Positions 1-7,516 of a DNA stretch of 28,394 bases are shown here, one piece after another. Origin of the DNA: CAYWGR01 sp964458015 (lineage in GTDB: Bacteria > Planctomycetota > Planctomycetia > Pirellulales > Thermoguttaceae); contig CAYWGR010000061.1 of NCBI GenBank assembly GCA_964458015.1, positions 1 through 28,394 of the forward strand, in the 5' to 3' direction. A program made the translations under genes and the position numbers. Position 1 is the stretch's first letter; every line of letters starts with the position of its first letter. A model generated the notes under the pieces. That model worked only from the letters and a program-made list of their open reading frames with translations, was not told the origin of the DNA and searched no databases.

Positions 1-1
1 G

Positions 2-550
2 TTCGACCGTGTGATCGGCATCAAGGATTCGTCAGGTGACAGGGCCTGTATGAGGCGCAGGATGTCGGCCGTAAAACCGATTCGGCCCGATTTCAGCTTC
101 CTGACCGGTTGGGAAGCGGTGCTGGTGCCCATGCTGCTGATCGGCGTTGACGGCGGAACGAATGCCACGAGCGGCGTCGTTCCGGAATTGACCCGTAAGC
201 TTTACGACATGACCCGAGGCGGCCAAATCGCCGAAGCGATGCGGATGCAGTTCCGCATGTTGGAACTGTTCGACACCATGCTCTATTCGGCCGACTTCCC
301 CGAGGGATTCCGCGCAGCCGTCGAGTTGCGCGGCTTCCAGGTGGGGCCCAGCCGCCAGGTGCGAAGCGACCGCCAGCAAATCGATTACGTCACGCTGCAA
401 AACGTGTTGAAGTGCATCCTCGCCGACTTCGGCTACGTTCAAGGGCCGGCCTGTGGATGTCCGCCGCGAACCGGCAACATCGATCAAGACCGCATCAGCC
501 ACATCGCGGCGTCGGTGATTGAAACGCTGCGTCAGCGAGGTGCCATTTGA
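2..550 (+). CDS. DapA/N-acetylneuraminate lyase family aldolase (5' truncated)
   Basis: The reading frame is open from the left edge, so the N-terminal part is missing; about 182 residues are visible. The sequence begins with FDRVIGIKDSSGD, which matches the strand carrying the Schiff-base lysine of class I pyruvate-dependent aldolases/lyases of the DapA/NanA family (IxxIKEatG in DapA). A GVDGGTNATSGVVPEL stretch follows, matching the conserved G-xxG-xIS region. The family joins or cleaves pyruvate and an aldehyde (or aldehyde acid); the substrate cannot be read from this fragment. The C-terminal tail contains an unusual CGCPP motif before a final helix. The stop codon overlaps the TTG start of the BMC shell gene, so the two are translationally coupled. 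That suggests this aldolase belongs to the microcompartment pathway rather than to lysine synthesis. The family call is secure; the role is inferred. Confidence 0.85.
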   Translation, partial: FDRVIGIKDSSGDRACMRRRMSAVKPIRPDFSFLTGWEAVLVPMLLIGVDGGTNATSGVVPELTRKLYDMTRGGQIAEAMRMQFRMLELFDTMLYSADFPEGFRAAVELRGFQVGPSRQVRSDRQQIDYVTLQNVLKCILADFGYVQGPACGCPPRTGNIDQDRISHIAASVIETLRQRGAI

Positions 551-1185
551 GCGAATCCCTGGGGCTGCTGGAGACGACCGGTTTAACGCCCATGGTGGCG
601 GCGATCGATGCCATGGAAAAGGCCGCCGACATCCAAATTCTCCAGTGCGAACTGAATGATTTCTGCGGCGTCGTAACCAAGATCACCGGCCGCATGTCGG
701 CCGTGGCCGCCGCCATCAACGCCGGTCGCAATATCGCCGAACAAATGGGCGGCGAACCGACCTACAGCGTCATTCCACGCAGCGAACCGCTGGCGATGGT
801 CGCAATCCATTCGCCCCGCGAATACAATCCGCTCATCGAGCAGGATGTCGTCTACTTCCCCGAATACCAACCAATTTCTTCCGAAAAGACGAAAGCCATG
901 AATCCTGACAACACTTCCGCCTTGGGACTGATCGAAACCCAGGGCTTCATCGCCGTATTCGAGGCAATCGACACCGCCTGTAAGGCCGCTCGCGTCGAAG
1001 TCGTCGGCAAAGAGAAACTCGGCGGCGGCTATATCACGGTCATCATTCGCGGTGACCTTTTGGCCGTGACCACGGCCGTCGAAGCAGGCAAGAATAAAGT
1101 CGAGGGGCTAGGCAAACTGATCGCCGCCCACGTGGTCGCTCGGCCGAGCCCTTCGGTCCGTGCTTTGCTGCCGAAGGCGCCGTAA
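547..1185 (+). CDS. Tandem-domain bacterial microcompartment shell protein (BMC-T)
   Basis: The 212-residue protein contains two BMC domains. The first covers about residues 3-105 (starts ESLGLLETTGLTPMVAAIDA) and the second about 122-208 (starts SALGLIETQGFIAVFEAIDT). Each has the GLxE...G...A.DA pattern and the later AVxAG helix of shell proteins. Tandem-BMC proteins trimerise into pseudohexameric tiles of protein organelles that enclose aldehyde-producing pathways. The start is TTG at 547, overlapping the TGA of the aldolase gene, with GAGG six bases upstream. A linker of about 30 residues between the domains is longer than usual. The predicted pore loop of domain 1 (ELNDFCGV) holds Cys40, with Cys34 nearby; that of domain 2 is KLGGGY. 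No other shell gene (BMC-H or BMC-P) lies inside the window, so the rest of the locus must be to the left or elsewhere. Confidence 0.93.
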   Translation: MSESLGLLETTGLTPMVAAIDAMEKAADIQILQCELNDFCGVVTKITGRMSAVAAAINAGRNIAEQMGGEPTYSVIPRSEPLAMVAIHSPREYNPLIEQDVVYFPEYQPISSEKTKAMNPDNTSALGLIETQGFIAVFEAIDTACKAARVEVVGKEKLGGGYITVIIRGDLLAVTTAVEAGKNKVEGLGKLIAAHVVARPSPSVRALLPKAP

Positions 1186-1198
1186 GCACATTTTCACC

Positions 1199-1981
1199 AT
1201 GACGCACATCATCGAGACGAACTGGTACGATTACCCGCAATACTACGATCTCGCGTTTCGTGCGGATACCCGCATGGAAGCGGATTTTATCGAGGCCGCC
1301 TGCCGAAAATACTGCTCCTTTCGGGCAAAACGGCTGTTCGAGCCCGCCTGCGGCACGGGCCGACTCATAACCGAGCTGGCCGCGCGCGGCTACCGGATGA
1401 CCGGCCTCGACCTGTGCGTCCCGCCGTTGGACTACTTGCAGCGTCGCCTGAAACGACGTCGCCTTCGCGCGGATCTTTTGCAGGCCGACATGACCGATTT
1501 TCATTTGCCAAAGCCGGTCGATGCAGCTTTTTGCATGGTCAACAGCTTTCGGCATTTGCTTAGCGAACAAGCTGCTCGGCAACATCTGCAATGCGTGGCC
1601 GACCACTTGCGGCCAGGCGGCATCTACATCCTCGCCATGCACCTTCTCCCCCCGGACGCCTCGGAGGAAAGCACGGAACGGTGGCACGAACAGCAGGGCC
1701 AAACCCGCGTCAGCGTCACTCTGCGCGTCCTCTCGGCCAGCCGACGACGACGCATCGAAAACCTCCGGGTAAGCCTTCTCGTGCGAGATCGAGAAAAAGT
1801 GCTGCGACTGCGGCACGATTTTCCGTTCCGCATGTACACTCCCGGCCAGTTCCGTCGATTGCTACGCAGCGTGCCGTCGTTCGAGTTCTGCGATGTGTAC
1901 GACTTCTGGTATGAAATCGACCACCCCTTTCGTTTCAACAACGATTTGGCCGACAGTGTGTTCGTGCTGCGACGGAAATAA
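1199..1981 (+). CDS. Class I SAM-dependent methyltransferase
   Basis: The 260-residue protein has a Rossmann-type methyltransferase core. Motif I is LFEPACGTGRL (about residues 46-56), an acidic residue ending strand 2 lies in MTGLDL, and motif post-II is ADMTDF. Motif IV is the AAFCMVNSFRHLL region and motif V the HLRPGGIYILAMHLL region. It resembles the Methyltransf_25/11 group; the methyl acceptor is unknown. The ATG at 1199 lies 13 bases after the BMC gene stop, so co-transcription with the aldolase and shell protein is likely. An upstream TTG at 1160 would overlap the shell gene and adds 13 residues that do not look like methyltransferase sequence. The C-terminal half is very rich in arginine. 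There is no visible encapsulation peptide that would prove it is BMC cargo. Confidence 0.85.
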   Translation: MTHIIETNWYDYPQYYDLAFRADTRMEADFIEAACRKYCSFRAKRLFEPACGTGRLITELAARGYRMTGLDLCVPPLDYLQRRLKRRRLRADLLQADMTDFHLPKPVDAAFCMVNSFRHLLSEQAARQHLQCVADHLRPGGIYILAMHLLPPDASEESTERWHEQQGQTRVSVTLRVLSASRRRRIENLRVSLLVRDREKVLRLRHDFPFRMYTPGQFRRLLRSVPSFEFCDVYDFWYEIDHPFRFNNDLADSVFVLRRK

Positions 1982-1993
1982 GCTCATTCCGTG

Positions 1994-2857
1994 CTAAGGC
2001 TGCCGGCCCGATTGTTTCAGCCACGCAATCAATCGGTCGGGATAGTCGGTCTGAATCGCGTCAACACCGATCGACATTGCCAACACATAACCGACAGGTC
2101 CATCCAACGGACCAAGTGCATCAACCCACACCTCAACGCCCTTGCGATGAGCGTCAGCGACTTGGCTGCCGGACCAGGCAAGGTGATGCCCATCGAGAAT
2201 ATCCGGTTTCAGATCGGCAACCAGCTTGTCCAGCTCTCCGCGATTCTCGGGCCGTCCGCACATAATTTTGATCTCAGGCCTAAGCTTCCTAAATTCGCGA
2301 AGCCGATCAGGCCGGCCATAAACCACCGTATCCTGGAGCATTTTGTGCGTTCCGAGCGTCTCGATAATCGCCTTCGGATCGCCGCCCTTGTGGTCCAGAT
2401 AGATTTTGATCCGCCCGCGACACACGGCCACCGCTTCGTCAAACGTCGGCACCGTCTCTGGTGCGGAACTCTTGCCATTTTTCGGTCCGACGCGCAGTTG
2501 ACGCACCTCGGCCAACGTCATCGAGTCGATTTTGCCCGAACCATTCGTCGTCCGATTTACCGTGCTGTCGTGCATCAACACCAGAGCGCCATCCTTGGTT
2601 TGGCGAACATCCATTTCTGCATAATCGCAACCCAAAGCAGCTGCCTTGCGCAAGGCCGCCAACGTGTTTTCCGGCACATCGGCATGTGCCCCGCGATGTG
2701 CAACCACGATCACCCGCCGTGGCGTTTGCACAGCCTTCTTATGCGATGAATCCTTCTCCGCGGTCTCAGCGGCCAAGCCGATGGAAAAAGCAAGACTTAA
2801 TAACCCAACTAATGATGATACGCTCGTTCGTATTCGGCAAAGAGTTAGCGACCTCAT
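1994..2857 (-). CDS. Exported glycerophosphodiester phosphodiesterase (GDPD family)
   Basis: The mature part begins with VVAHRGAHADVPENTLAA, the GDPD opening motif in which the HR and E-N-T residues shape the active site. AEMDVRQTKDGALVLMHD follows, with the ExD metal ligands and the second catalytic histidine, and DAIQTDYPD closes the TIM barrel. These enzymes hydrolyse glycerophosphodiesters to glycerol-3-phosphate and an alcohol. The ATG at 2857 was chosen because it starts a standard signal peptide (MRSLTLCRIRTSVSSLVGLL...GLAAET), giving 287 residues; in-frame ATGs upstream (to 2953) add an unlikely leader. No strong Shine-Dalgarno is visible at 2857. The gene is convergent with the methyltransferase (12-base gap) and divergent from the ThuA-nitrilase gene. 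A periplasmic role in phosphodiester scavenging would fit the pst operon in this window, but the two are far apart. Confidence 0.92.
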   Translation of the reverse strand: MRSLTLCRIRTSVSSLVGLLSLAFSIGLAAETAEKDSSHKKAVQTPRRVIVVAHRGAHADVPENTLAALRKAAALGCDYAEMDVRQTKDGALVLMHDSTVNRTTNGSGKIDSMTLAEVRQLRVGPKNGKSSAPETVPTFDEAVAVCRGRIKIYLDHKGGDPKAIIETLGTHKMLQDTVVYGRPDRLREFRKLRPEIKIMCGRPENRGELDKLVADLKPDILDGHHLAWSGSQVADAHRKGVEVWVDALGPLDGPVGYVLAMSIGVDAIQTDYPDRLIAWLKQSGRQP

Positions 2858-2984
2858 AAATGTAGACCACAAACAGAGAAACATTGCTCGTCTGAAAATA
2901 GCATCTATGGAGGTTATTGTCACATTCGCCATCGTTACTGTCAACAATCGCATGATTACTTGTGATTACCTGACATGATATTGG

Positions 2985-3013
2985 TTGCTTGTCTCCATGC
3001 AATTTGGGATAAT
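2985..3013 (+). promoter_or_regulatory. Candidate sigma-70-like promoter for the ThuA-nitrilase gene
   Basis: A TTGCTT at 2985 is followed after 17 bases by GATAAT at 3008, in an AT-rich intergenic region, about 60 bases upstream of the ATG at 3073. The -10 box matches the consensus at five of six positions but the -35 box only at three. The divergent region 2858-3072 must also contain the promoter of the GDPD gene, for which I see no convincing boxes. Confidence 0.35.
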
Positions 3014-3072
3014 CAGGCGTAATATCCCTAGACCAACCAACGGGCACAACAAGTTATTACAGGAAATAACCG

Positions 3073-4779
3073 ATGCGCAGCACCATCCTATCTACAGCGC
3101 TGTTGAGCATTGCACTGGCCGACTTTACATCAAGCTATGCAGCCGACTCCGCTGCCGGTGCTTCTTACTCTCAGCAAGAAAAACGCCCGCATGTGACCAT
3201 GATTATCAGCGAAGACGAATACGGTGCCGACAAAACACTGCCGGCCTTCGCAAAAATATTGAGCGAACACTACGGTTGTTACTGCACGGTGGCCGAAGGT
3301 TCCGGCCCAGCCGGCATCCGCGGTCTAGACGAATTGGAAAAGGCCGATGTGGCCGTGTTGTTCGTGCGTCGCAAGGCATTGCCCAAAGAACAACTTCAAA
3401 AGATCCGCCGCTATCTTGACGCCGGCCGTCCGCTCGTGGCCCTCCGCACCGCAAGCCATGCCTTTGACATCAAAGGCCCTTCGCCCAAAGGCTACGACCA
3501 GTGGCCCGAGTTCGACCATGAGGTTCTAGGCGGCAACTACCACGATCACGACCGTGGCACTTCCGAAATCGCTTTAACGGCCGATGCTATCGAACATCCT
3601 ATTCTCGCCGGCATTGAGCCGACCAAGTGGACCAGCAGCGGCACGCTCTATTTCACCTCGCCCATCGACAAACAGGCCACCGTTTTGCTCACCGCCTCGG
3701 CCCACGGCAAAACCGAGCCCGCCGCATGGACCCGACAATACAAGAACAGCCGCATTTTCTACACATCGCTGGGCCACAAAGACGATTTCGCCATGCCCAA
3801 ATTTCAGCGGCTTTTAGTGAATGCGATCTTTTGGGCAATGAACAAAACGCCGCAGCCCATCCCCTTATACGGCCGTCCCGCCCGCATCGTCAGCCTGCCG
3901 ATGTACAACAAGGGGCTGGAAAAAACCCTCAAAGCCATCGATCAGCAAGGTGCCGCGGGCGCGGATCTGATTCTCCTCACCGAAATTTGGCAAGGCGAGG
4001 GCACCATCGACACGCTCGACGACCCCGCCATGACCGCTCTGGCAGCCTTGGCCAAAAAACATCACACCTACATCGTGTCGCCAATCGATCGAAAAGACGA
4101 CAATACGGTGTACAATTCCTCGGTGCTTTTCAATCGCGAAGGCAAGGTCTCGGGCATCTACAACAAAGTGTATCCCGTAATGCCCGACCCGCCCGGCGTC
4201 GGCGGCGAGTTCAAACCGGGTATTCATGGCAAGCCGGGCAACGACGCGATGGTCTTCGAAACTGATTTCGGACGCATCGGCATGGCCATCTGCTTCGACG
4301 CCCAATTCCCCGAAGTGTGGCAACGCCTCGAAGACCGCGGCGCGCAATTGGTGTTGTTCTCCAGCGCCTATTCCGCGGGCCGTTCGTTGGAAGCCTACGC
4401 CACGCTGCATCATTATTACATCGTCTCATCGGTTTGGAACGGCGAATGCCAAGCCTTCGACATCACCGGCGAAAAACTGCTCGACGAACGCAAGGGCATC
4501 AGCCGAATCACACTCGACTTCGATCGCCGAATTTTCCACAACAACGATTCCTACAATTACCGCGGCCAGCGCAACAAGCTTCTCCAAGAAAACCCCGGCG
4601 TCGTAATCGACAACTGGCTAACCCGCGAAGATTGGCACGTCCTTCGCGCAGCTCGGCCGGGCATCGATCTGCCGTCGCTCGTCAAGAAATACGACCTGCA
4701 AGAGTTGCACGATTACTTGGTCAAACAACGCCGCACATCCGACCATTTACGCGGCCGAACATTCAAAACCGCCAACTGA
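3073..4779 (+). CDS. Exported fusion of ThuA-like domain and carbon-nitrogen hydrolase (nitrilase) domain
   Basis: The protein has 568 residues. A signal peptide covers residues 1-23 (ending SSYAA). Residues of about 40-255 form a ThuA-like domain of the class I glutamine-amidotransferase-like fold (LFVRRKALPKEQLQKIRRYL, GGNYHDHDRG, HPILAGI, YTSLGHKDDF), a family often linked to keto-sugar metabolism. Residues of about 270-515 form a nitrilase-superfamily domain with the full Glu-Lys-Cys triad in place: E304 in LILLTEIW, K365 in GIYNKVYP, and C407 in GMAICFDAQFPE. A tail of about 50 residues follows. The nitrilase domain is therefore probably an active amidase or nitrilase, and the signal peptide puts it outside the cytoplasm. 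AGGAA seven bases before the ATG supports the start. The gene is convergent with the MFS gene. The substrate is unknown; an amide released from a surface glycan or peptide is a guess. Confidence 0.88.
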   Translation: MRSTILSTALLSIALADFTSSYAADSAAGASYSQQEKRPHVTMIISEDEYGADKTLPAFAKILSEHYGCYCTVAEGSGPAGIRGLDELEKADVAVLFVRRKALPKEQLQKIRRYLDAGRPLVALRTASHAFDIKGPSPKGYDQWPEFDHEVLGGNYHDHDRGTSEIALTADAIEHPILAGIEPTKWTSSGTLYFTSPIDKQATVLLTASAHGKTEPAAWTRQYKNSRIFYTSLGHKDDFAMPKFQRLLVNAIFWAMNKTPQPIPLYGRPARIVSLPMYNKGLEKTLKAIDQQGAAGADLILLTEIWQGEGTIDTLDDPAMTALAALAKKHHTYIVSPIDRKDDNTVYNSSVLFNREGKVSGIYNKVYPVMPDPPGVGGEFKPGIHGKPGNDAMVFETDFGRIGMAICFDAQFPEVWQRLEDRGAQLVLFSSAYSAGRSLEAYATLHHYYIVSSVWNGECQAFDITGEKLLDERKGISRITLDFDRRIFHNNDSYNYRGQRNKLLQENPGVVIDNWLTREDWHVLRAARPGIDLPSLVKKYDLQELHDYLVKQRRTSDHLRGRTFKTAN

Positions 4780-4810
4780 TCCAATCAAAATTCTTCCAGT
4801 GCAACCGGCC

Positions 4811-5944
4811 TCAAAGCCTATTGAGAAGCAGGGCGAAGAACCCCATGAAAACCGCCGCGATCATGGGAATTGCCAGCGCATGTTGGATAGGTCGGCGACG
4901 TGCCATGAGTCCGACGCCGGCTGGAATGGAAGTTGCCCCGACGAGCCCTACCGCAAAGAATACGGCAAACGCGCTGCCAAACAAGCCGGGATCGAGCTTC
5001 GAGAACATCAACCCTGTGACCGTGGGAGTAATCGGACCAATCATCGTGCCAATAACGAGTACCAAAACGGCGCCCCACGATTTCGAGACGGTAACCGACA
5101 TCGCCCACAATGCCGCAAGTACGACAACGGCCATCACGGCGGCGGTAAACGCTCCGTTTTGCACGGTGATCATCGAACAAGTTGCCAGCCGCGACAGCAT
5201 GATGCTGACCCAAAACATGGAAAGCAGCATGTTGGCATTGCGGTCGGAATAACCAAGCCCGGTTCCATAGGTCGTAATCCAATTGCCCATGGTGTTCTCG
5301 ATACCCGTACACATGAAGAATGCGGCGGTGGCCACGACGACAACCGCACTGCCTAATAGGCCGATGGCCCTGGTAAACTCGAAACCGCTGGGAACCGTAG
5401 GATACTCGGCTGCCAGAGCCGGGACGACAACCGCCATTACCACAACGGCGAGCACATGCCCCGCCGTTCGATAATGACCGCCTTTCTGCGCGAAGCCGAT
5501 GATGCCGGCGGTAAAAAAAGCTCCCAAACCGAAGAAGGCATTTCCGAGATTCGAGGCCGCTGGGGCATTTTTCCCGCCAAAAAGAACCAACGGCAGCAGT
5601 GTGCTACTGACCGTGCATGCACAAATGCCCCCGATGCCAAGAATCATGCACGCAAGGATGGCAGTCGCATAGCTTCGCGCGGAGACCAGCATCGAAAGGC
5701 CCAATGCACCCGTGACAAGCCCCACGACGGCCAAGGGGCGATGGCCAAAGGCATCGACTAACGGTCCGACAAACAGCACGACAACCGCGCTGGTAAGCAT
5801 CAAGGCCGAGATCATTCCAGCAATCTGCCGATTGTCCAATTTCAACTCTCGCGCAACCGACAACTTCAATGCTCCAATCGCGGAAATGACGATCCCGAAC
5901 TGGAACATGCACATAACCGCGACAACTTGAATCAGAATACCCAT
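4811..5944 (-). CDS. MFS transporter
   Basis: The 377-residue protein is almost entirely hydrophobic helices, compatible with 12 membrane segments. Helix 2-3 carries the major facilitator signature loop as VGPLVDAFGHRPLAVVGL (G-x-x-x-D-x-x-G-R/H-R). The lengths of the two halves fit the family, and the central loop is short. It is the last gene of the six-gene minus-strand run, 11 bases after the UroD-like gene, with AGGGG five bases before its ATG. Its place in an operon with two exported glycosidases makes it the likely importer of the released sugar or oligosaccharide. The substrate cannot be told from the sequence. Confidence 0.88.
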   Translation of the reverse strand: MGILIQVVAVMCMFQFGIVISAIGALKLSVARELKLDNRQIAGMISALMLTSAVVVLFVGPLVDAFGHRPLAVVGLVTGALGLSMLVSARSYATAILACMILGIGGICACTVSSTLLPLVLFGGKNAPAASNLGNAFFGLGAFFTAGIIGFAQKGGHYRTAGHVLAVVVMAVVVPALAAEYPTVPSGFEFTRAIGLLGSAVVVVATAAFFMCTGIENTMGNWITTYGTGLGYSDRNANMLLSMFWVSIMLSRLATCSMITVQNGAFTAAVMAVVVLAALWAMSVTVSKSWGAVLVLVIGTMIGPITPTVTGLMFSKLDPGLFGSAFAVFFAVGLVGATSIPAGVGLMARRRPIQHALAIPMIAAVFMGFFALLLNRL

Positions 5945-5955
5945 GAGATCCCCTG

Positions 5956-6897
5956 TTAGTAACGTCGATTATAATTTTTAACCGCCTGCATCATCGCCGC
6001 TCGATTGGCCTCGGGAATGGAAATGGTGTGGCTCGGTGCGGCAATGTATCCGCCTCCCTGGGCCATAATGGAAATGACTTCCCCGACGGCAGCTTCCACT
6101 TCTTCCGGCGTGCCAAAGGTCAGATAACCTTGCGTATCCAGACCGCCCATGAACGTCAGCTTATCGCCGAATCGTCGTTTCCAACCAAAAATATCATTCG
6201 CGGCGGGCTGGCAAGGATCGAGTACATCGAGACCGATTTCGATCAGGTCAGGCACGATTGCCTCGATTCGTCCGCAAGAGTGTTGGAACACCAACCCTCC
6301 GCATCGCTTGACCTCATCGTAAAGTATTTTCAGCCGCGGCTTGATGAGTCTTCGCCAGGCAACGGGCGAAATAAACAGCGAGGATTGCGTTCCCCAATCG
6401 TCGGTAAAACGCACGCCGTCAACGCCGGTCTGCATCAGCGTTCGCGTAAGTAATCGCTGATAATCGGTGATCTTGTCGAGCAGTGTTTCAACCTTCTCCG
6501 GCTCCAGGGCCACCGCCATAAGGAAGTTTGTCGTGCCGAGCAACAGTTGCATGCGCTCGTACAAGACCATTTCGTGGTAGGCGATCAACAACGTATCGCG
6601 ATGCGCGTTGGCGGCAACCTGACGTCGCATATCATCGGCAACCCACGCCCAATCCGTGTGGGGAGGTTCAAACGATGCGACATCCTCGATGCCGATCACG
6701 GGTTTGCCGTCGGGATAGCTTCCTTCGGCCGTATCCGTGCCGATCCATTCAACGCCCCAATCGTCTCGTCCGCTCTCGACCGTCCGTGGAGTTATCTGCG
6801 GACGAAGCAAGGTCAACGACCCATCATAACGATGCGGCGTCCAATCAGGCTGATCCCTTTTTATCGTTCGTAAGATATTTTCACGTTCCGTCATCAT
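5956..6897 (-). CDS. Uroporphyrinogen decarboxylase-like (UroD/MtaA/CmuA superfamily) protein
   Basis: About 313 residues with the TIM-barrel pattern of the UroD superfamily: TERENILRTIKRDQPDW at the N-terminus, the central GVDGVRFTDDWGTQ...FISP segment, the HSCGR motif, and FMGGLDTQGYLTFGTPEEV near the end. True UroD has neither this N-terminus nor the H-x-C-G site. H-x-C-G is typical of the corrinoid-dependent methyltransferase branch (MtaA/CmuA-like), where it helps bind zinc. The third zinc-ligand cysteine usual in that branch is not evident near the C-terminus. The start is one of two adjacent ATGs (6897 or 6894) after GGAAAAA; the longer version would overlap the upstream gene. It lies 22 bases after the SIS gene. 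Its link to a sugar operon is unexplained. A role in haem synthesis is unlikely. Confidence 0.8.
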   Translation of the reverse strand: MMTERENILRTIKRDQPDWTPHRYDGSLTLLRPQITPRTVESGRDDWGVEWIGTDTAEGSYPDGKPVIGIEDVASFEPPHTDWAWVADDMRRQVAANAHRDTLLIAYHEMVLYERMQLLLGTTNFLMAVALEPEKVETLLDKITDYQRLLTRTLMQTGVDGVRFTDDWGTQSSLFISPVAWRRLIKPRLKILYDEVKRCGGLVFQHSCGRIEAIVPDLIEIGLDVLDPCQPAANDIFGWKRRFGDKLTFMGGLDTQGYLTFGTPEEVEAAVGEVISIMAQGGGYIAAPSHTISIPEANRAAMMQAVKNYNRRY

Positions 6898-6919
6898 TTT
6901 TCCTTCGGTCCCTGCGAGA

Positions 6920-7513
6920 CTACTCAAGGTTTGCATGTCGCTGCCACAGTTCGGCGGAGCTTAGATGTTTCAATTCCTGAATCCGCAGCGCCACGGCATC
7001 TCCAAAAATATGCAGGCTTTGATCAAACAGCGTTGACATCAGTTGGATCGACTTTACTCCTCGGTTCGGCTCCTTTTTAGTAGGACAGGGAAGACGCACG
7101 ACGATGTCGCTAAGCAATTGGATCGTCGATGCATCGGCCGAAGTAAGAAGGGCCAATTTTGCGCCGGCTTTTTTCGCAAGTCGCGCAATTTCCGCAGGCA
7201 ATTTGCTTTCGCCCGATCCACTGGCAATCAGCAGGAGATCGGGCGGACCGATCGGCTTTTCATCCATCGAGCCTACGACTTGGCAGTCGATGCCCAAATG
7301 GTTCAACCGCTTGCCCAGACATTCCAGCGCAAGCAAAACGCGTCCCACCGCGAAAATGAACACGCGACGAGCGCCCATCAACGCCGCAACGAGTTGCTCC
7401 ACCTCGGCAGGATCGACCAGATCCAGCGTTTCACCTATCTCAGCGACGATTCGCCGGGCGGTGTCGGGATAAAGATGTTCGTCGAGCATCGTCATGCAAC
7501 GTTCACGATCCAT
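6920..7513 (-). CDS. hxlB: SIS-domain protein of the 6-phospho-3-hexuloisomerase (HxlB) type
   Basis: The 197-residue protein is a single SIS sugar-isomerase domain. RRVFIFAVGRVLLALECLG gives the first phosphate-binding region, LLLIASGSGES the serine-rich phosphate loop, and KLALLTSADAST the following strand. The helix SIQLMSTLFDQSLHIFGDAV is the C-terminal helix pattern of 6-phospho-3-hexuloisomerase, which interconverts D-arabino-3-hexulose-6-phosphate and fructose-6-phosphate. The length is right for that family. The ATG at 7513 is preferred over the TTG at 7516; AAGGA lies 9 bases upstream. It follows the epimerase gene by 3 bases, so the two are surely co-translated. In the ribulose monophosphate pathway the partner is hexulose-phosphate synthase (HxlA), but here it is an epimerase-family protein, so the exact substrate may differ. 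Confidence 0.8.
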   Translation of the reverse strand: MDRERCMTMLDEHLYPDTARRIVAEIGETLDLVDPAEVEQLVAALMGARRVFIFAVGRVLLALECLGKRLNHLGIDCQVVGSMDEKPIGPPDLLLIASGSGESKLPAEIARLAKKAGAKLALLTSADASTIQLLSDIVVRLPCPTKKEPNRGVKSIQLMSTLFDQSLHIFGDAVALRIQELKHLSSAELWQRHANLE

Positions 7514-7516
7514 CAA

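Noticed and set aside
1043..1816. Long minus-strand ORF (257 codons) over the BMC and methyltransferase genes
   Set aside because: It is antisense to two genes with clear domain motifs, has no recognisable motif of its own, and is explained by GC-rich third positions.
4317..5252. Plus-strand ORF of 311 codons spanning the nitrilase end and MFS gene
   Set aside because: It is frame-shifted relative to the nitrilase domain and antisense to the MFS transporter; arginine-rich translation without family motifs.
5956..6897. UroD-like gene as a haem biosynthesis hemE
   Set aside because: The H-x-C-G motif and the N-terminus fit the corrinoid-methyltransferase branch of the superfamily, and the neighbours are sugar genes.
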